The translations under genes were made by a program, and so were the position numbers. Under the pieces are notes generated by a model that was not told the origin of the DNA, ran no database searches, and saw only the letters and a list, made by a program, of their open reading frames with translations. A DNA stretch of 64,000 nucleotides from WHSW01 sp963722175 (GTDB lineage: Bacteria; Actinomycetota; Thermoleophilia; Solirubrobacterales; 70-9). The stretch is taken from contig CAVRKA010000007.1 in assembly GCA_963722175.1 (NCBI GenBank), positions 1-64,000 of the forward strand, given 5' to 3'. Shown piece by piece: positions 51,814-60,453 of the stretch. The stretch's first letter is position 1; the number at the start of each line of letters is the position of its first letter.

Positions 51814-53820
51814 ATGAGCGATCACCGCCTCGAGCAACCCGACCGGCCCTGGGTGATGCGCACCTACGCCGGGCACTCCGACGCCCGGCGCTCGAACGAG
51901 CTCTACCGGCGCAACCTCGCCAAGGGCCAGACCGGCCTCTCGGTCGCCTTCGACCTGCCGACGCAGACCGGCTACGACCCCGATCACGTCCTCTCGCGCG
52001 GCGAGGTCGGCAAGGTCGGCGTCTCGATCGTCCACAAGGGCGACATGCACACGCTCTTCGACGGCATCCCGCTCGACGAGATGAACACCTCGATGACGAT
52101 CAACGCGACCGCCGCGTGGCTGCTCGGCCTCTACGTCACGGTCGCCGACGAGAACGGCGTCGACCGCGCCGCGCTCAAGGGCACGACCCAGAACGACATC
52201 ATCAAGGAGTACCTCTCGCGCGGCACCTACGCCTTCCCGCCCGGTCCGTCGATGCGGCTGATCGCCGACACCGTCGCCTTCAGCGTCAACGAGATCCCCA
52301 ACTGGAACCCGACCAACGTCTGCAGCTACCACCTGCAGGAGGCCGGGGCGACCCCGGTCCAGGAGATCGCATACGCGATGTCGACCGCGATCGCCGTCCT
52401 CGACGAGGTCAAGGCTCGCGGCCAGGTCGCCGACGAGGACTTCCCGAAGGTCTTCGGCCGGATCTCGTTCTTCGTCAACGCCGGGGTCCGGTTCGTCGAG
52501 GAGCACGCGAAGCTGCGCGCGATGTCGGAGATCTGGGAATCGATCGGCCGCGAGCGCTACGGGGTCGAAGACCGGAAGCTGCTGCGGATGCGCTACGGCG
52601 TCCAGGTGAACAGCCTCGGGCTGACCGAGGCCCAGCCGGAGAACAACGTTCAGCGGATCGTGCTCGAAGCGCTCGCGGTGACGCTGGGACGCAACGCCCG
52701 CGCGCGCGCGATCCAGCTCCCGGCCTGGAACGAGGCCCTCGGCCTGCCTCGGCCCTGGGACCAGCAGTGGAGCCTGCGGATCCAGCAGGTGCTCGCGTTC
52801 GAGACCGACCTGCTCGAGTACCCCGACATCTTCGAGGGCTCGAAGGTGATGGACGGCCTGGTCGCCGAGCTCGTCGAGGGCGCCCGCGAGGAGATGGCCG
52901 TGGTCGCCGAGCAGGGCGGCGCGGTCGAGGCGGTCGCCTACATGAAGGCGCGCCTGGTCGAGTCGCACCGCGAGCGGATCGCCCGGATCGAGCGCGAGGA
53001 GATCAAGGTGATCGGCCAGAACTGCTTCACCGAGACCGAGGACTCACCGCTGACCGCCGGCGCCGACGGCGGCATCCTCACCCCCGACCCCGAGGTCGAG
53101 CGGGAGCGCCGCGAGGCGCTCGAGCAGTGGAAGGCCGAGCGCGACGAGGCGGCGGTCGAGCGGGCGCTCGCCGACCTCGCCGAGGCGGCGGCCGATGAGT
53201 CGGCCAACATCATGCCGGCGACGATCGAGGCGGCGAAGGCCGGCGCGACCACCGGCGAGTGGGCTCAGACCCTGCGCGACGTGTTCGGGGACTATCGGGC
53301 CCCGACCGGCGTCTCCGGCGCCGCCGCCGCCGGGAACGCGGAGCTGCTGGATTCGATCCGCGCCCGGGTCGACGAGCTCGCGCAGCGGATCGGCCACCGG
53401 CCTCGGATCCTGGTCGGCAAGCCCGGCCTCGACGGGCACTCGAACGGCGCCGAGCAGATCGCCGTCCGCGCCCGGGACGTGGGCATGGAGGTCATCTACC
53501 AGGGCATTCGTCTGACCCCGGAGCAGATCGCCGCCTCGGCGCGCGACGAGGACGTCGACGTCGTCGGCCTCTCGATCCTCTCCGGCTCGCACCTGGAGCT
53601 GATCCCCGAGACGGTGCGGCTGCTCGCCGAGCACGGCGTCGACGCGCCGGTCGTGATCGGCGGGATCATCCCCGTCGCCGACGCGAAGAAGCTGCGCGAT
53701 GCCGGTGTCGCCGCCGTGTACACGCCGAAGGACTTCGACGTCAACCGGATCATGGGCGAGATCGTCGACCTGGTCGGCGCTCGCGCCGGCTCACCCGAGC
53801 CCGCCCCGTCAGTTCCGTAG
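51814..53820 (+). CDS. meaA: MeaA-type ethylmalonyl-CoA mutase (B12-dependent)
   Basis: 668 residues. Large domain: WVMRTYAGHSDARRSNELYRR, NLAKGQTGLSVAFDLPTQTGY, NATAAWLLGLYVTVADE and the adenosylcobalamin-binding C-terminal domain with D540-G-H542-S-N-G (GLDGHSNGAE), SILSGSH and GGIIP. Of the B12 mutase family, MeaA-type proteins with this N-terminus act on ethylmalonyl-CoA to give methylsuccinyl-CoA. Ccr is 7 kb away, so the two core ethylmalonyl-CoA steps are in this window. Methylmalonyl-CoA mutase is a weaker alternative. Confidence 0.93.
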   Translation: MSDHRLEQPDRPWVMRTYAGHSDARRSNELYRRNLAKGQTGLSVAFDLPTQTGYDPDHVLSRGEVGKVGVSIVHKGDMHTLFDGIPLDEMNTSMTINATAAWLLGLYVTVADENGVDRAALKGTTQNDIIKEYLSRGTYAFPPGPSMRLIADTVAFSVNEIPNWNPTNVCSYHLQEAGATPVQEIAYAMSTAIAVLDEVKARGQVADEDFPKVFGRISFFVNAGVRFVEEHAKLRAMSEIWESIGRERYGVEDRKLLRMRYGVQVNSLGLTEAQPENNVQRIVLEALAVTLGRNARARAIQLPAWNEALGLPRPWDQQWSLRIQQVLAFETDLLEYPDIFEGSKVMDGLVAELVEGAREEMAVVAEQGGAVEAVAYMKARLVESHRERIARIEREEIKVIGQNCFTETEDSPLTAGADGGILTPDPEVERERREALEQWKAERDEAAVERALADLAEAAADESANIMPATIEAAKAGATTGEWAQTLRDVFGDYRAPTGVSGAAAAGNAELLDSIRARVDELAQRIGHRPRILVGKPGLDGHSNGAEQIAVRARDVGMEVIYQGIRLTPEQIAASARDEDVDVVGLSILSGSHLELIPETVRLLAEHGVDAPVVIGGIIPVADAKKLRDAGVAAVYTPKDFDVNRIMGEIVDLVGARAGSPEPAPSVP

Positions 53821-53847
53821 TTTCCCCGCTTGCCAGTGCAGTGGGCG

Positions 53848-54012
53848 GGGAATAGGCTCGCGCCGTGTTCGCTTCTGCCTGGCGGGGGAGTAGATGGATC
53901 GCCTGCGGGCTCGGCGTCGCAGCGCTGTTCGCCGCCGTGCTGATGATCGCCCCCGCGAGCGGCACCCCCGGGTCGCAGACCGCGGCCGCGGCGAAGAAGT
54001 GCACCAAGGCGA
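53848..54012 (+). repeat. 165-bp direct repeat, copy 1
   Basis: Matches 55956-56120 with a single mismatch (53906 C, 56014 T). It includes the 5' leader, GTG start and signal peptide of the first secreted HExxH gene. Confidence 0.95.
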
Positions 54013-55940
54013 CCGTCAACGGACGCCACGCCTGCCTCCGCAAGGGGGACAAGTGCAAGAAGGCCTACCAGGACGACTACGTCGCCGCCGGCTTCTCGTG
54101 CAAGAAGGGCAGGCTGCGCAAGGCCTCGATCAAGCAGCTTCGCAATGGGCAGCCGCTCTTGATCTCGGACAAGGGCGAGATCTCACTCGACACCGCCCTG
54201 GCCGCGTTCGACGACCAGATCGCCCCGCTGCCCGGCGTGGACGCGAAACCGGGCGAGGTTGGCAAGCTGACCGACGCAACGATGGCGTTCGATCGCATCG
54301 GCTCGAGCCTCGGCGAGCTCACCGCCGCCCAGCGGCAGGTCTATGAGCAGTGGACGGCCCCGGCCCCGGACGCGATCGTCATCGATCCGGCGAACCTGCG
54401 CGCGACCCCGCGGCTGGTAAACGGCCGCAAGGCGCCACCGACCTTGACGGAGTACACCACGGCGAAGGGGTATGTGGATGACGCGATCCGCGTGTTGCGC
54501 AACCACGGGTACTTCCTCGCCAAGAAGTTCACCCTGTCCCTGCTGGACGACCAGGGCACGCAGGCGTCGGACGTTTACGCCTACGTCCCCCCCGACGACA
54601 TCCCGCCGGGAACGTCGTCGACCTGCGACATCTTCGTGACCCGGCTCGGGCGAAACCAGAGCGCCAGCGACCTCCGGTTCATCCTGTCCCACGAGACCGC
54701 GCACTGCGTCCAGCACGCCTTCTACTCGAACCAGGCCGACAAGAACCGGGTGCCGATCTGGGTCCGCGAGGGGAGCGCCGAATACCTGGGCGCGCGGATA
54801 ATCCAGGAGCTCGGCGGCAGCACGAACCAGGTCGCGTGGGGGCTGTGGCTGCTGAAGCCGAAGGTCGACCTCTTCAAGCGCGGCTACGACGCCGTCGGCT
54901 TCTACGCGATGCTCGAGCAGGCGGGGGTCGACACCTGGGCGCGGATCAAGCAGATCATTTCGGGCGGCGTCAACTCCGGGCCGTCCGGCGCGTACTCGGC
55001 GGCGATCGCCGGGGTGCCGGACATCTTCTACCAGCGGTGGGGGCCGGGTCTGATCCGCGATCCGGCGCTCGGCCCGGAGTGGGACTACACCGGTCCGTTC
55101 ATCGATCCCGTCCTGAAGGCATCGACGGTGCAGCTCGGGACCGGAGCTCCGGTCGTGTCGGCGATCGAACCGCACGCCTCGGCCGCGGGGATCCTCAAGA
55201 TCAGCGCCGACATCGTCACGATCAAGGCCCCGAAGGGCCTGCGCGGGCTGATCCGCTTCGGCGGCACCCAGGCGCCGCTGAAGACGGGCGCCTACTGCGC
55301 CAAGACCGGCGGCTGCAAGTGCAAGACGAACACGAACCTGCAGCTGCCGGAGATCGGGGCGACCACCAACATCGGGTTCAGCGACCCGCAGAAGGCCCGC
55401 ACGGTCACGATCCAGGGGCGCAAGCTGAAGGACTACTGCAAGAACCCGACCCCCGGCCCGGCGCCCGGCGGCGGTGGCGGCGGCGGCTCCTGCCCGACCA
55501 CGCCGGGTGGCGGGACCGCAAGGCGGGGCTGCCCCGGGCCGGCGGCGGGGATCATGGTCTACGACGATCCAGAGGCGACCAGTCCGATCGCCAACTTCAC
55601 GATTGGCTCCTGCACCCAGGGCGCGGGAGGGTTCACCGCCATCGCCACGTCCGGGGCCTACCGCCTCGAGATCGGAATCTCGAACTTCTCCGGCTTCGGC
55701 GACTACGAAATCCCCTATGGGGGACCGGACCCCCTGGTCGTGCTCGAGGGCCCATTCGGGGAGATGAGCAACGCGACCTGGCAGCCGGGCGGACTGTCGT
55801 TCGCGGGCGCGATCTCCTTCCAGGAGGGCGATCGCCACAACCTGGGCGTCGGGTGGATCGAGTTCCGCACCGCAGACCAGTCAGCGGCGACCACGGCCGC
55901 CGGCGGGATGACCTGCGTCTATCCCGACGACGAGCCGTGA
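53865..55940 (+). CDS. Secreted zinc metallopeptidase-like protein A
   Basis: 691 residues from GTG 53865. Signal peptide (WIACGLGVAALFAAVLMIAPASG), then a cysteine motif module CLRKGDKCKKAYQDDYVAAGFSCKKGRL of a type seen in actinobacterial secreted proteins. The metallopeptidase-like core has HETAH (H276, E277, H280) and a possible third ligand E302 (WVREGSAEYLG), the order of gluzincins. After a Gly/Pro linker (PGPAPGGGGGGGSCP) a beta domain of about 150 residues ends the protein. No propeptide or known family is certain. Tandem with a paralogue downstream. Confidence 0.8.
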   Translation: MFASAWRGSRWIACGLGVAALFAAVLMIAPASGTPGSQTAAAAKKCTKATVNGRHACLRKGDKCKKAYQDDYVAAGFSCKKGRLRKASIKQLRNGQPLLISDKGEISLDTALAAFDDQIAPLPGVDAKPGEVGKLTDATMAFDRIGSSLGELTAAQRQVYEQWTAPAPDAIVIDPANLRATPRLVNGRKAPPTLTEYTTAKGYVDDAIRVLRNHGYFLAKKFTLSLLDDQGTQASDVYAYVPPDDIPPGTSSTCDIFVTRLGRNQSASDLRFILSHETAHCVQHAFYSNQADKNRVPIWVREGSAEYLGARIIQELGGSTNQVAWGLWLLKPKVDLFKRGYDAVGFYAMLEQAGVDTWARIKQIISGGVNSGPSGAYSAAIAGVPDIFYQRWGPGLIRDPALGPEWDYTGPFIDPVLKASTVQLGTGAPVVSAIEPHASAAGILKISADIVTIKAPKGLRGLIRFGGTQAPLKTGAYCAKTGGCKCKTNTNLQLPEIGATTNIGFSDPQKARTVTIQGRKLKDYCKNPTPGPAPGGGGGGGSCPTTPGGGTARRGCPGPAAGIMVYDDPEATSPIANFTIGSCTQGAGGFTAIATSGAYRLEIGISNFSGFGDYEIPYGGPDPLVVLEGPFGEMSNATWQPGGLSFAGAISFQEGDRHNLGVGWIEFRTADQSAATTAAGGMTCVYPDDEP

Positions 55941-55955
55941 GCGGGATCGCAGCGA

Positions 55956-56120
55956 GGGAATAGGCTCGCGCCGTGTTCGCTTCTGCCTGGCGGGGGAGTA
56001 GATGGATCGCCTGTGGGCTCGGCGTCGCAGCGCTGTTCGCCGCCGTGCTGATGATCGCCCCCGCGAGCGGCACCCCCGGGTCGCAGACCGCGGCCGCGGC
56101 GAAGAAGTGCACCAAGGCGA
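55956..56120 (+). repeat. 165-bp direct repeat, copy 2
   Basis: Second copy, offset by exactly 2108 bases from 53848-54012; same leader, GTG start and signal peptide for the second secreted HExxH gene. Confidence 0.95.
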
Positions 56121-58066
56121 TCGTCGGGGGCGAGCGCGTCTGCCTGAGGATCGGCGATCGGTGCAAGAAGCGCTATCAGGACGACTACGTCGACGCCCGC
56201 CTGTCGTGCGTGAAGCGACGCCTGCGGCGCGCCGGGATCGCCGAGCTGCGAGGTGGGGAACCGGTGCTGCTCGACAAGAACGGGGTCCTGCCGCTGAAAA
56301 CGGCGCTCGCCGCCTTCGACGCCTCGATCGCCGGTCTTCCGGGAGTGAACCCGAAGAAGGGCGAGATCGGAAACGTCGCCGAGGCCGCGTTCGTGGTCGG
56401 GGCGCTCGAGGCGGACATCGACCGGCTCTCGCCGCAGCAGCGGGCCGTGGTCGAGGCGGTCACGACCCCGGCCGCGGGCGCAGCTACTCTCCCTCCCGAG
56501 GGAGAGCCACGGGTCGAGCCCGTCGCGGTCTCCCGCTCGGCGTCCGAGCCCGCCCGGGGCGGCGGGCAGGGTGGGTTCACGGTCACGAACGGCACGCTCG
56601 ACGAGCAGGTCTTCGCCCTCGAGAACCTGCGGTTCGCCCGCGACGTGATGCGCGGCCACGGCTTCGCGCTGCTGCGCCCGATCACGGTCTCGTTCCTGGA
56701 TACGACGAAGATCATCAAGGGAGACGTGGCGCTCGCCTACGTTTCGTCCGCGGACCTGCCGCCGGCCACTTCCCAGACCTGCAACATCTTCGTCACCAAG
56801 GACGGCCGGGAGGCCGGCGCCGATACGCAGCAGCTCGTCTACGCCCACGAGCTCGCCCACTGCGCTCAGCACGGGTTCTTCAGCTCGAAGGCGGAGTTCA
56901 GGAAGGCACCCTCGTGGGTGATCGAAGGCGGCGCCGACTGGCTCGGCGGGATGACCGTGAAGCAGCTCGGCGACGAGCCGACAGACGTCGATTGGGACCC
57001 GTGGCTCGACGAGCCCGAGACCGACCTGTTCGAGCGCAGCTACAGCGGCGTCGGGTTCTTCGCGATGATCCACCAGGCGGGCGTCGACGGCTGGCAGCGG
57101 ATGCGCGACACGCTGTTCGCGGCCTCGGGCGGCGCCGCACCGGCCTTCGCCCGGGCGATCGCCGGCCTGCCCGACGTCTTCCATGACCGCTGGGGTCCGG
57201 GTCTGGTCCGCGATCCGGGACTGGGTCCCGAGTGGGAATACGAGGGACCGGGAATTCCGGAAAGCAAGCCGGAGCAGCTCAGCATCTCGGGTGGCACGAC
57301 TGAGGTGATGGAGGCGGCCGCACGCGCGTCGGCGGCCGCCGCGCTGAAGATCTCGGCCGAGGTGCTGATCATCAAGGCCGACAAGAGCATCCGCGGCAAG
57401 CTGAACACCGAGGGCGCGACCCGCAAGCTCGCCAAGGGCGCCTATTGCGCGAAGCCTGGCGGCTGCAAGTGCAAGACGCAGACCAACCTGCAGTTGCCGA
57501 AGGTAGGGACCACGGCCTTCGTCGGCTTCAACGATCCGTTCACGGCGCGGAAGGTGACCATCCAGGGCCGCACGCTCAAGGACTACTGCAAGAAGCCGAG
57601 CCCGGGGCCTGGAACGGGGCCGTCGTGCACCGCGAAGCGTCGCGGTGACGGCGCGTCGTGCCCCGTCCCCTCTGCGGGCATCGCGATCTACGACGACCCG
57701 GAGAGCACGACCCCCCTGGCCAGCTTCAAGATCGGCGACTGCACCGTCGGCTCCGGCGGCTTCACCGCGATCTCGACCGACGGCCCGTGGCGCCTCGAGG
57801 TCGGGATCACGAACTTCACCGGCTTCGGCTCCTACGAGATCCCCTACGGGGGCCCGGACCCCGAGGTCGTGATCGACGGCCCCGGCGGTACTCGCGGCAA
57901 CCTGCAGTGGCAACCGGGCGGCCTCCCGTTCTCGGGTGCGATCGACTTCGGCGGCGACAAGCACCACATGGGCCTCGGGTTCATCGAGTACCGCGACGCG
58001 TCCGGAAGCGAGGCGTCGGGGATCACCGGCGCCGGCGGGATGACCTGCGTCTACCCCGACGACTAG
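55973..58066 (+). CDS. Secreted zinc metallopeptidase-like protein B
   Basis: 697 residues from GTG 55973. Identical signal peptide to protein A but a diverged mature part. The Cys module CLRIGDRCKKRYQDDYVDARLSCVKRRL is kept. HELAH (H292, E293, H296) and E at about 318 (WVIEGGADWLGG) match the A protein; a similar C-terminal domain (FKIGDCTVGSGGFTAIST) follows a shorter Pro-Gly linker. The pair is a tandem duplication; the family is not known to me. Confidence 0.8.
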   Translation: MFASAWRGSRWIACGLGVAALFAAVLMIAPASGTPGSQTAAAAKKCTKAIVGGERVCLRIGDRCKKRYQDDYVDARLSCVKRRLRRAGIAELRGGEPVLLDKNGVLPLKTALAAFDASIAGLPGVNPKKGEIGNVAEAAFVVGALEADIDRLSPQQRAVVEAVTTPAAGAATLPPEGEPRVEPVAVSRSASEPARGGGQGGFTVTNGTLDEQVFALENLRFARDVMRGHGFALLRPITVSFLDTTKIIKGDVALAYVSSADLPPATSQTCNIFVTKDGREAGADTQQLVYAHELAHCAQHGFFSSKAEFRKAPSWVIEGGADWLGGMTVKQLGDEPTDVDWDPWLDEPETDLFERSYSGVGFFAMIHQAGVDGWQRMRDTLFAASGGAAPAFARAIAGLPDVFHDRWGPGLVRDPGLGPEWEYEGPGIPESKPEQLSISGGTTEVMEAAARASAAAALKISAEVLIIKADKSIRGKLNTEGATRKLAKGAYCAKPGGCKCKTQTNLQLPKVGTTAFVGFNDPFTARKVTIQGRTLKDYCKKPSPGPGTGPSCTAKRRGDGASCPVPSAGIAIYDDPESTTPLASFKIGDCTVGSGGFTAISTDGPWRLEVGITNFTGFGSYEIPYGGPDPEVVIDGPGGTRGNLQWQPGGLPFSGAIDFGGDKHHMGLGFIEYRDASGSEASGITGAGGMTCVYPDD

Positions 58067-58069
58067 GGC

Positions 58070-58630
58070 GTGTCGCCGGGACGGATCGAGTTCCCGGTCG
58101 AGGGGCTGAGCGACGGGCTGGTGCGACTGCGGCCGATCGCCGACGCCGATCTGCCGGGGATCGTCGAGGCCGTCCAGGATCCCGACATCCCCCGGTTCAC
58201 GACCGTGCCCGAGCCGTACCGCGAACAGGAGGCGCGCCTCTGGCAGCGGACGGCGGCAGCCGGGCTGCGCACCGGGACCGACCTCGCGCTGCTGATCGTC
58301 GACGAGGCCGACGGCGCCCTTCTGGGCTCGGTCGGCCTCCACAACCTCGATCCCGAGAGCGGGCGCTGTTCGGCCGGCTACTGGATCGCCGCCCCGGCCC
58401 GTGGCCAGGGGGTGGCACGGCGGGCGCTCGAGCTGCTCTGCGCGTTTGCCTTCGCCGAGCTCGGGGTCGAGCGGGTCGAGCTCTGGATCGAGCCGGTCAA
58501 CGCCGCGTCGTTGCGGGTCGCCTCGGCAGTCGGCTTCCACCGCGAGGGCCTGCTGCGCTCGTTCATGCGGGTCGGCGGCGAGCGCCGCGACATGCTCATG
58601 TACTCGCTCTTGCCGGAGGACCTCGGGTGA
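58070..58630 (+). CDS. GNAT acetyltransferase (RimJ/RimL type)
   Basis: 186 residues from GTG 58070. RimJ/RimL-like GNAT: LVRLRPIADADLPGIVEAVQD at the N-terminus, GSVGLHNLDPESGRCSAGYWI and the acetyl-CoA loop ARGQGVARRALELL, then VNAASLRVASAVGFHREG. It would acetylate an amine or a protein N-terminus; substrate unknown. It begins 3 bases after the stop of the metallopeptidase B gene and so may be co-transcribed, but a functional tie is not evident. Confidence 0.9.
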   Translation: MSPGRIEFPVEGLSDGLVRLRPIADADLPGIVEAVQDPDIPRFTTVPEPYREQEARLWQRTAAAGLRTGTDLALLIVDEADGALLGSVGLHNLDPESGRCSAGYWIAAPARGQGVARRALELLCAFAFAELGVERVELWIEPVNAASLRVASAVGFHREGLLRSFMRVGGERRDMLMYSLLPEDLG

Positions 58631-58667
58631 GCTCCGGCTCGGCCCAGCGGCGCTACCCTCAACGGTG

Positions 58668-59234
58668 ATGAGCGAGCTGAACGGCGATCGGACCGCCTGG
58701 CTGCGCTGCTACCGCTGCTGGTCGACCCGCCTCGAGGCGCAGGTCCACTACGACGCGATCATCCGCGTCGACCCGGACTCGGGGGAGACGGCCGAACGGG
58801 TCGAGGAGGTCCAGGAGGCCGTCGTCCAGTGCCTGGACTGCATGCACGACCAGCCCCATCTGTCGATCGAGGACGGCCGCGTGGTCCCGATCTCCGAGCG
58901 CTGGGAGCGGATGGTCGCCGGCACCCCGTGGGTCGCGTCGTGCACCGTCACCGTCGACCAGGACGCGGTCGAGACCTGCTCCGGGCCGGAGGCCGCCGAC
59001 AGCCTCACCTACGCCGCCTTCGGGGATCCGGGGACGCGCGAGTTCTTCACCCACGTCCGCTTCCACAAGCACGACGAGGAGCGGATCATCGTCCACCTGC
59101 TGGTCGAGCTCTACGCGCGGTCCGCCGAGGAGGCGACCGAGGTGCTCGAGGACGCCTCGCGTGGGGTGCTCGAGCTCACCTCGCTGGCCGAGGAGTCACG
59201 CCCGCCGGCCCACGCGGCCGACGAGGCGCACTAG
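58668..59234 (+). CDS. CxxC-containing protein, function unknown
   Basis: 188 residues from ATG 58668. RCYRCW and QCLDCMHD give two C-x-x-C pairs, perhaps a zinc ribbon; the middle repeats of acidic residues and the block FTHVRFHKHDEERIIVHLLVELYAR are conserved-looking. The family is unknown to me. No signal peptide. It follows the GNAT gene after 37 bases. Confidence 0.7.
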   Translation: MSELNGDRTAWLRCYRCWSTRLEAQVHYDAIIRVDPDSGETAERVEEVQEAVVQCLDCMHDQPHLSIEDGRVVPISERWERMVAGTPWVASCTVTVDQDAVETCSGPEAADSLTYAAFGDPGTREFFTHVRFHKHDEERIIVHLLVELYARSAEEATEVLEDASRGVLELTSLAEESRPPAHAADEAH

Positions 59235-59250
59235 CCGCTCCGCCCAACCG

Positions 59251-59301
59251 CCCAGCCGCGTCTTGACCGTCCATACGGAGGCGAACATGAGGCTCGCTGG
59301 G
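59251..59301. repeat. Imperfect palindrome R4
   Basis: Outer arms CCCAGC/GCTGGG (59251-59256, 59296-59301); left arm CCGCGTCTTGACCGTC resembles R3 (14 of 16 bases). Between two convergent genes. Confidence 0.5.
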
Positions 59302-59310
59302 CGCGGGCGC

Positions 59311-59964
59311 CTAGGCCAGCCCGAGGCGGGCGTGCAGCGCGGGTTCGGCCAGCGAGGTGACGACCTCGTGCGCCTCGTCCAGTTCCACGCCCGGCAGCGA
59401 TGGGACGCCGATCACGGTCATCCCCGCCGCCCGGCCGGCGACGACCCCGGTCGGGGAGTCCTCGAGCACGATCACGTCGAGGCCGGCGACGATCCCGAGC
59501 CGCGCCGCCGCTTCCAGGTAGGCGTCCGGCGCCGGCTTCGGGGCCGCGACATCGTGGCCGCTGACGACGGCGTCGAACGAGTCCGAGATCCCGGCCAGCT
59601 CCAGCGCCCGGGCGATGAACCGCGCCGGCGAGTTGGAGACCACGGCCGTCGGCACGCCGCGCTCGCGGAGCCGGGCGACCAGCTCCAGCGCCCCGGGCAT
59701 GGGCTCCACCCCCTGCTCGAGCTCGGCGGCGGCGAGCTCGTCGAGCTCGGCGATCAGCTCGAGCTCCCGCCCCGGCTCGTCGAGCTCCCGGGCGAGCAAC
59801 CGGGCCGTGATCGGGGCCGATGTCCCGACCAGCTCCTGCTTGTGGGCGAGCGTGAACTCGCGCCCGCGCCTCGCGAACAGGTGCTCCTCCGCCCGCGTCC
59901 ACGCCGACTCCGTATCGAGCAGGAGCCCGTCGTTGTCGAAGATCACCGCCGTCGGCTTCGGCAC
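59311..59964 (-). CDS. HAD-superfamily phosphatase
   Basis: 217 residues. Rossmann-like HAD subfamily IA: D10-x-D12 (VIFDNDGLLLDT), the second motif in VVSNSPARF, Lys in AAPKPAPDAYLEAAARLG, and DSPTGVVAGRAAGM for motif IV. It resembles beta-phosphoglucomutase/phosphatase types. Substrate unknown. The start is four bases from the next gene (SRPBCC, 59969) and the two may be co-transcribed. Confidence 0.9.
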   Translation of the reverse strand: MPKPTAVIFDNDGLLLDTESAWTRAEEHLFARRGREFTLAHKQELVGTSAPITARLLARELDEPGRELELIAELDELAAAELEQGVEPMPGALELVARLRERGVPTAVVSNSPARFIARALELAGISDSFDAVVSGHDVAAPKPAPDAYLEAAARLGIVAGLDVIVLEDSPTGVVAGRAAGMTVIGVPSLPGVELDEAHEVVTSLAEPALHARLGLA

Positions 59965-59968
59965 GGGC

Positions 59969-60439
59969 TCAGACGTCGGGGCGGGCGAGCCGCCGGTGGC
60001 GGTGGCGAAACAGGAAGCCGACCACGGCGCCCGCGACGGCGGCGGCGCCGGGAATCCAGGCGACCCCGCGCTTGAGCTCGAACCCGAGCCGGTCGGTGAC
60101 CCGGCAGGCCCCCTCCCCCTCCGGCTCGACGATCCGCTCGTGCTGCCAGACGGAGAAGGTCAGCGTCCGCGAGCGCTCGAGGAAGCGGCGTCCGGGCTCG
60201 AGCTCGGCGAGGCGGAGGTCGTCGTAGTCGACCGGCAGCACGCCGCCGAGCAGGATCCAGCTGCGACCGAGCGGTACCCCGACCTCGACCGTATCGACGG
60301 TCTTGCCGGCTAGCGCCTTCGGCATCGTCATCCGCAGGATCGGCGCCAGCTCGTCGTTGATCCCCTCCTCGGTGACCGCGCGCTCCCAGACCTGGCCGGC
60401 CGGGCGCGCGATCACCGACGTCTGCTCGCGGTGATGCAC
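59969..60439 (-). CDS. SRPBCC-family protein
   Basis: 156 residues. START-like helix-grip fold: VIARPAGQVWERAVTEEGINDELAP, then GRSWILLGGVLPVDYDDLRLAELEPGRRF and a C-terminal hydrophobic segment (AWIPGAAAVAGAVVGFLF) followed by basic residues, so it may be membrane anchored. A hydrophobic ligand is likely. Divergent from the LLM oxidoreductase gene by 14 bases. Confidence 0.82.
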   Translation of the reverse strand: MHHREQTSVIARPAGQVWERAVTEEGINDELAPILRMTMPKALAGKTVDTVEVGVPLGRSWILLGGVLPVDYDDLRLAELEPGRRFLERSRTLTFSVWQHERIVEPEGEGACRVTDRLGFELKRGVAWIPGAAAVAGAVVGFLFRHRHRRLARPDV

Positions 60440-60453
60440 GCGCGGATTCGTAT

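Noticed and set aside
53865..58066. Assembly duplication of one gene
   Set aside because: Only the first 165 bases are near-identical; the rest diverges strongly, so both genes are real paralogues.
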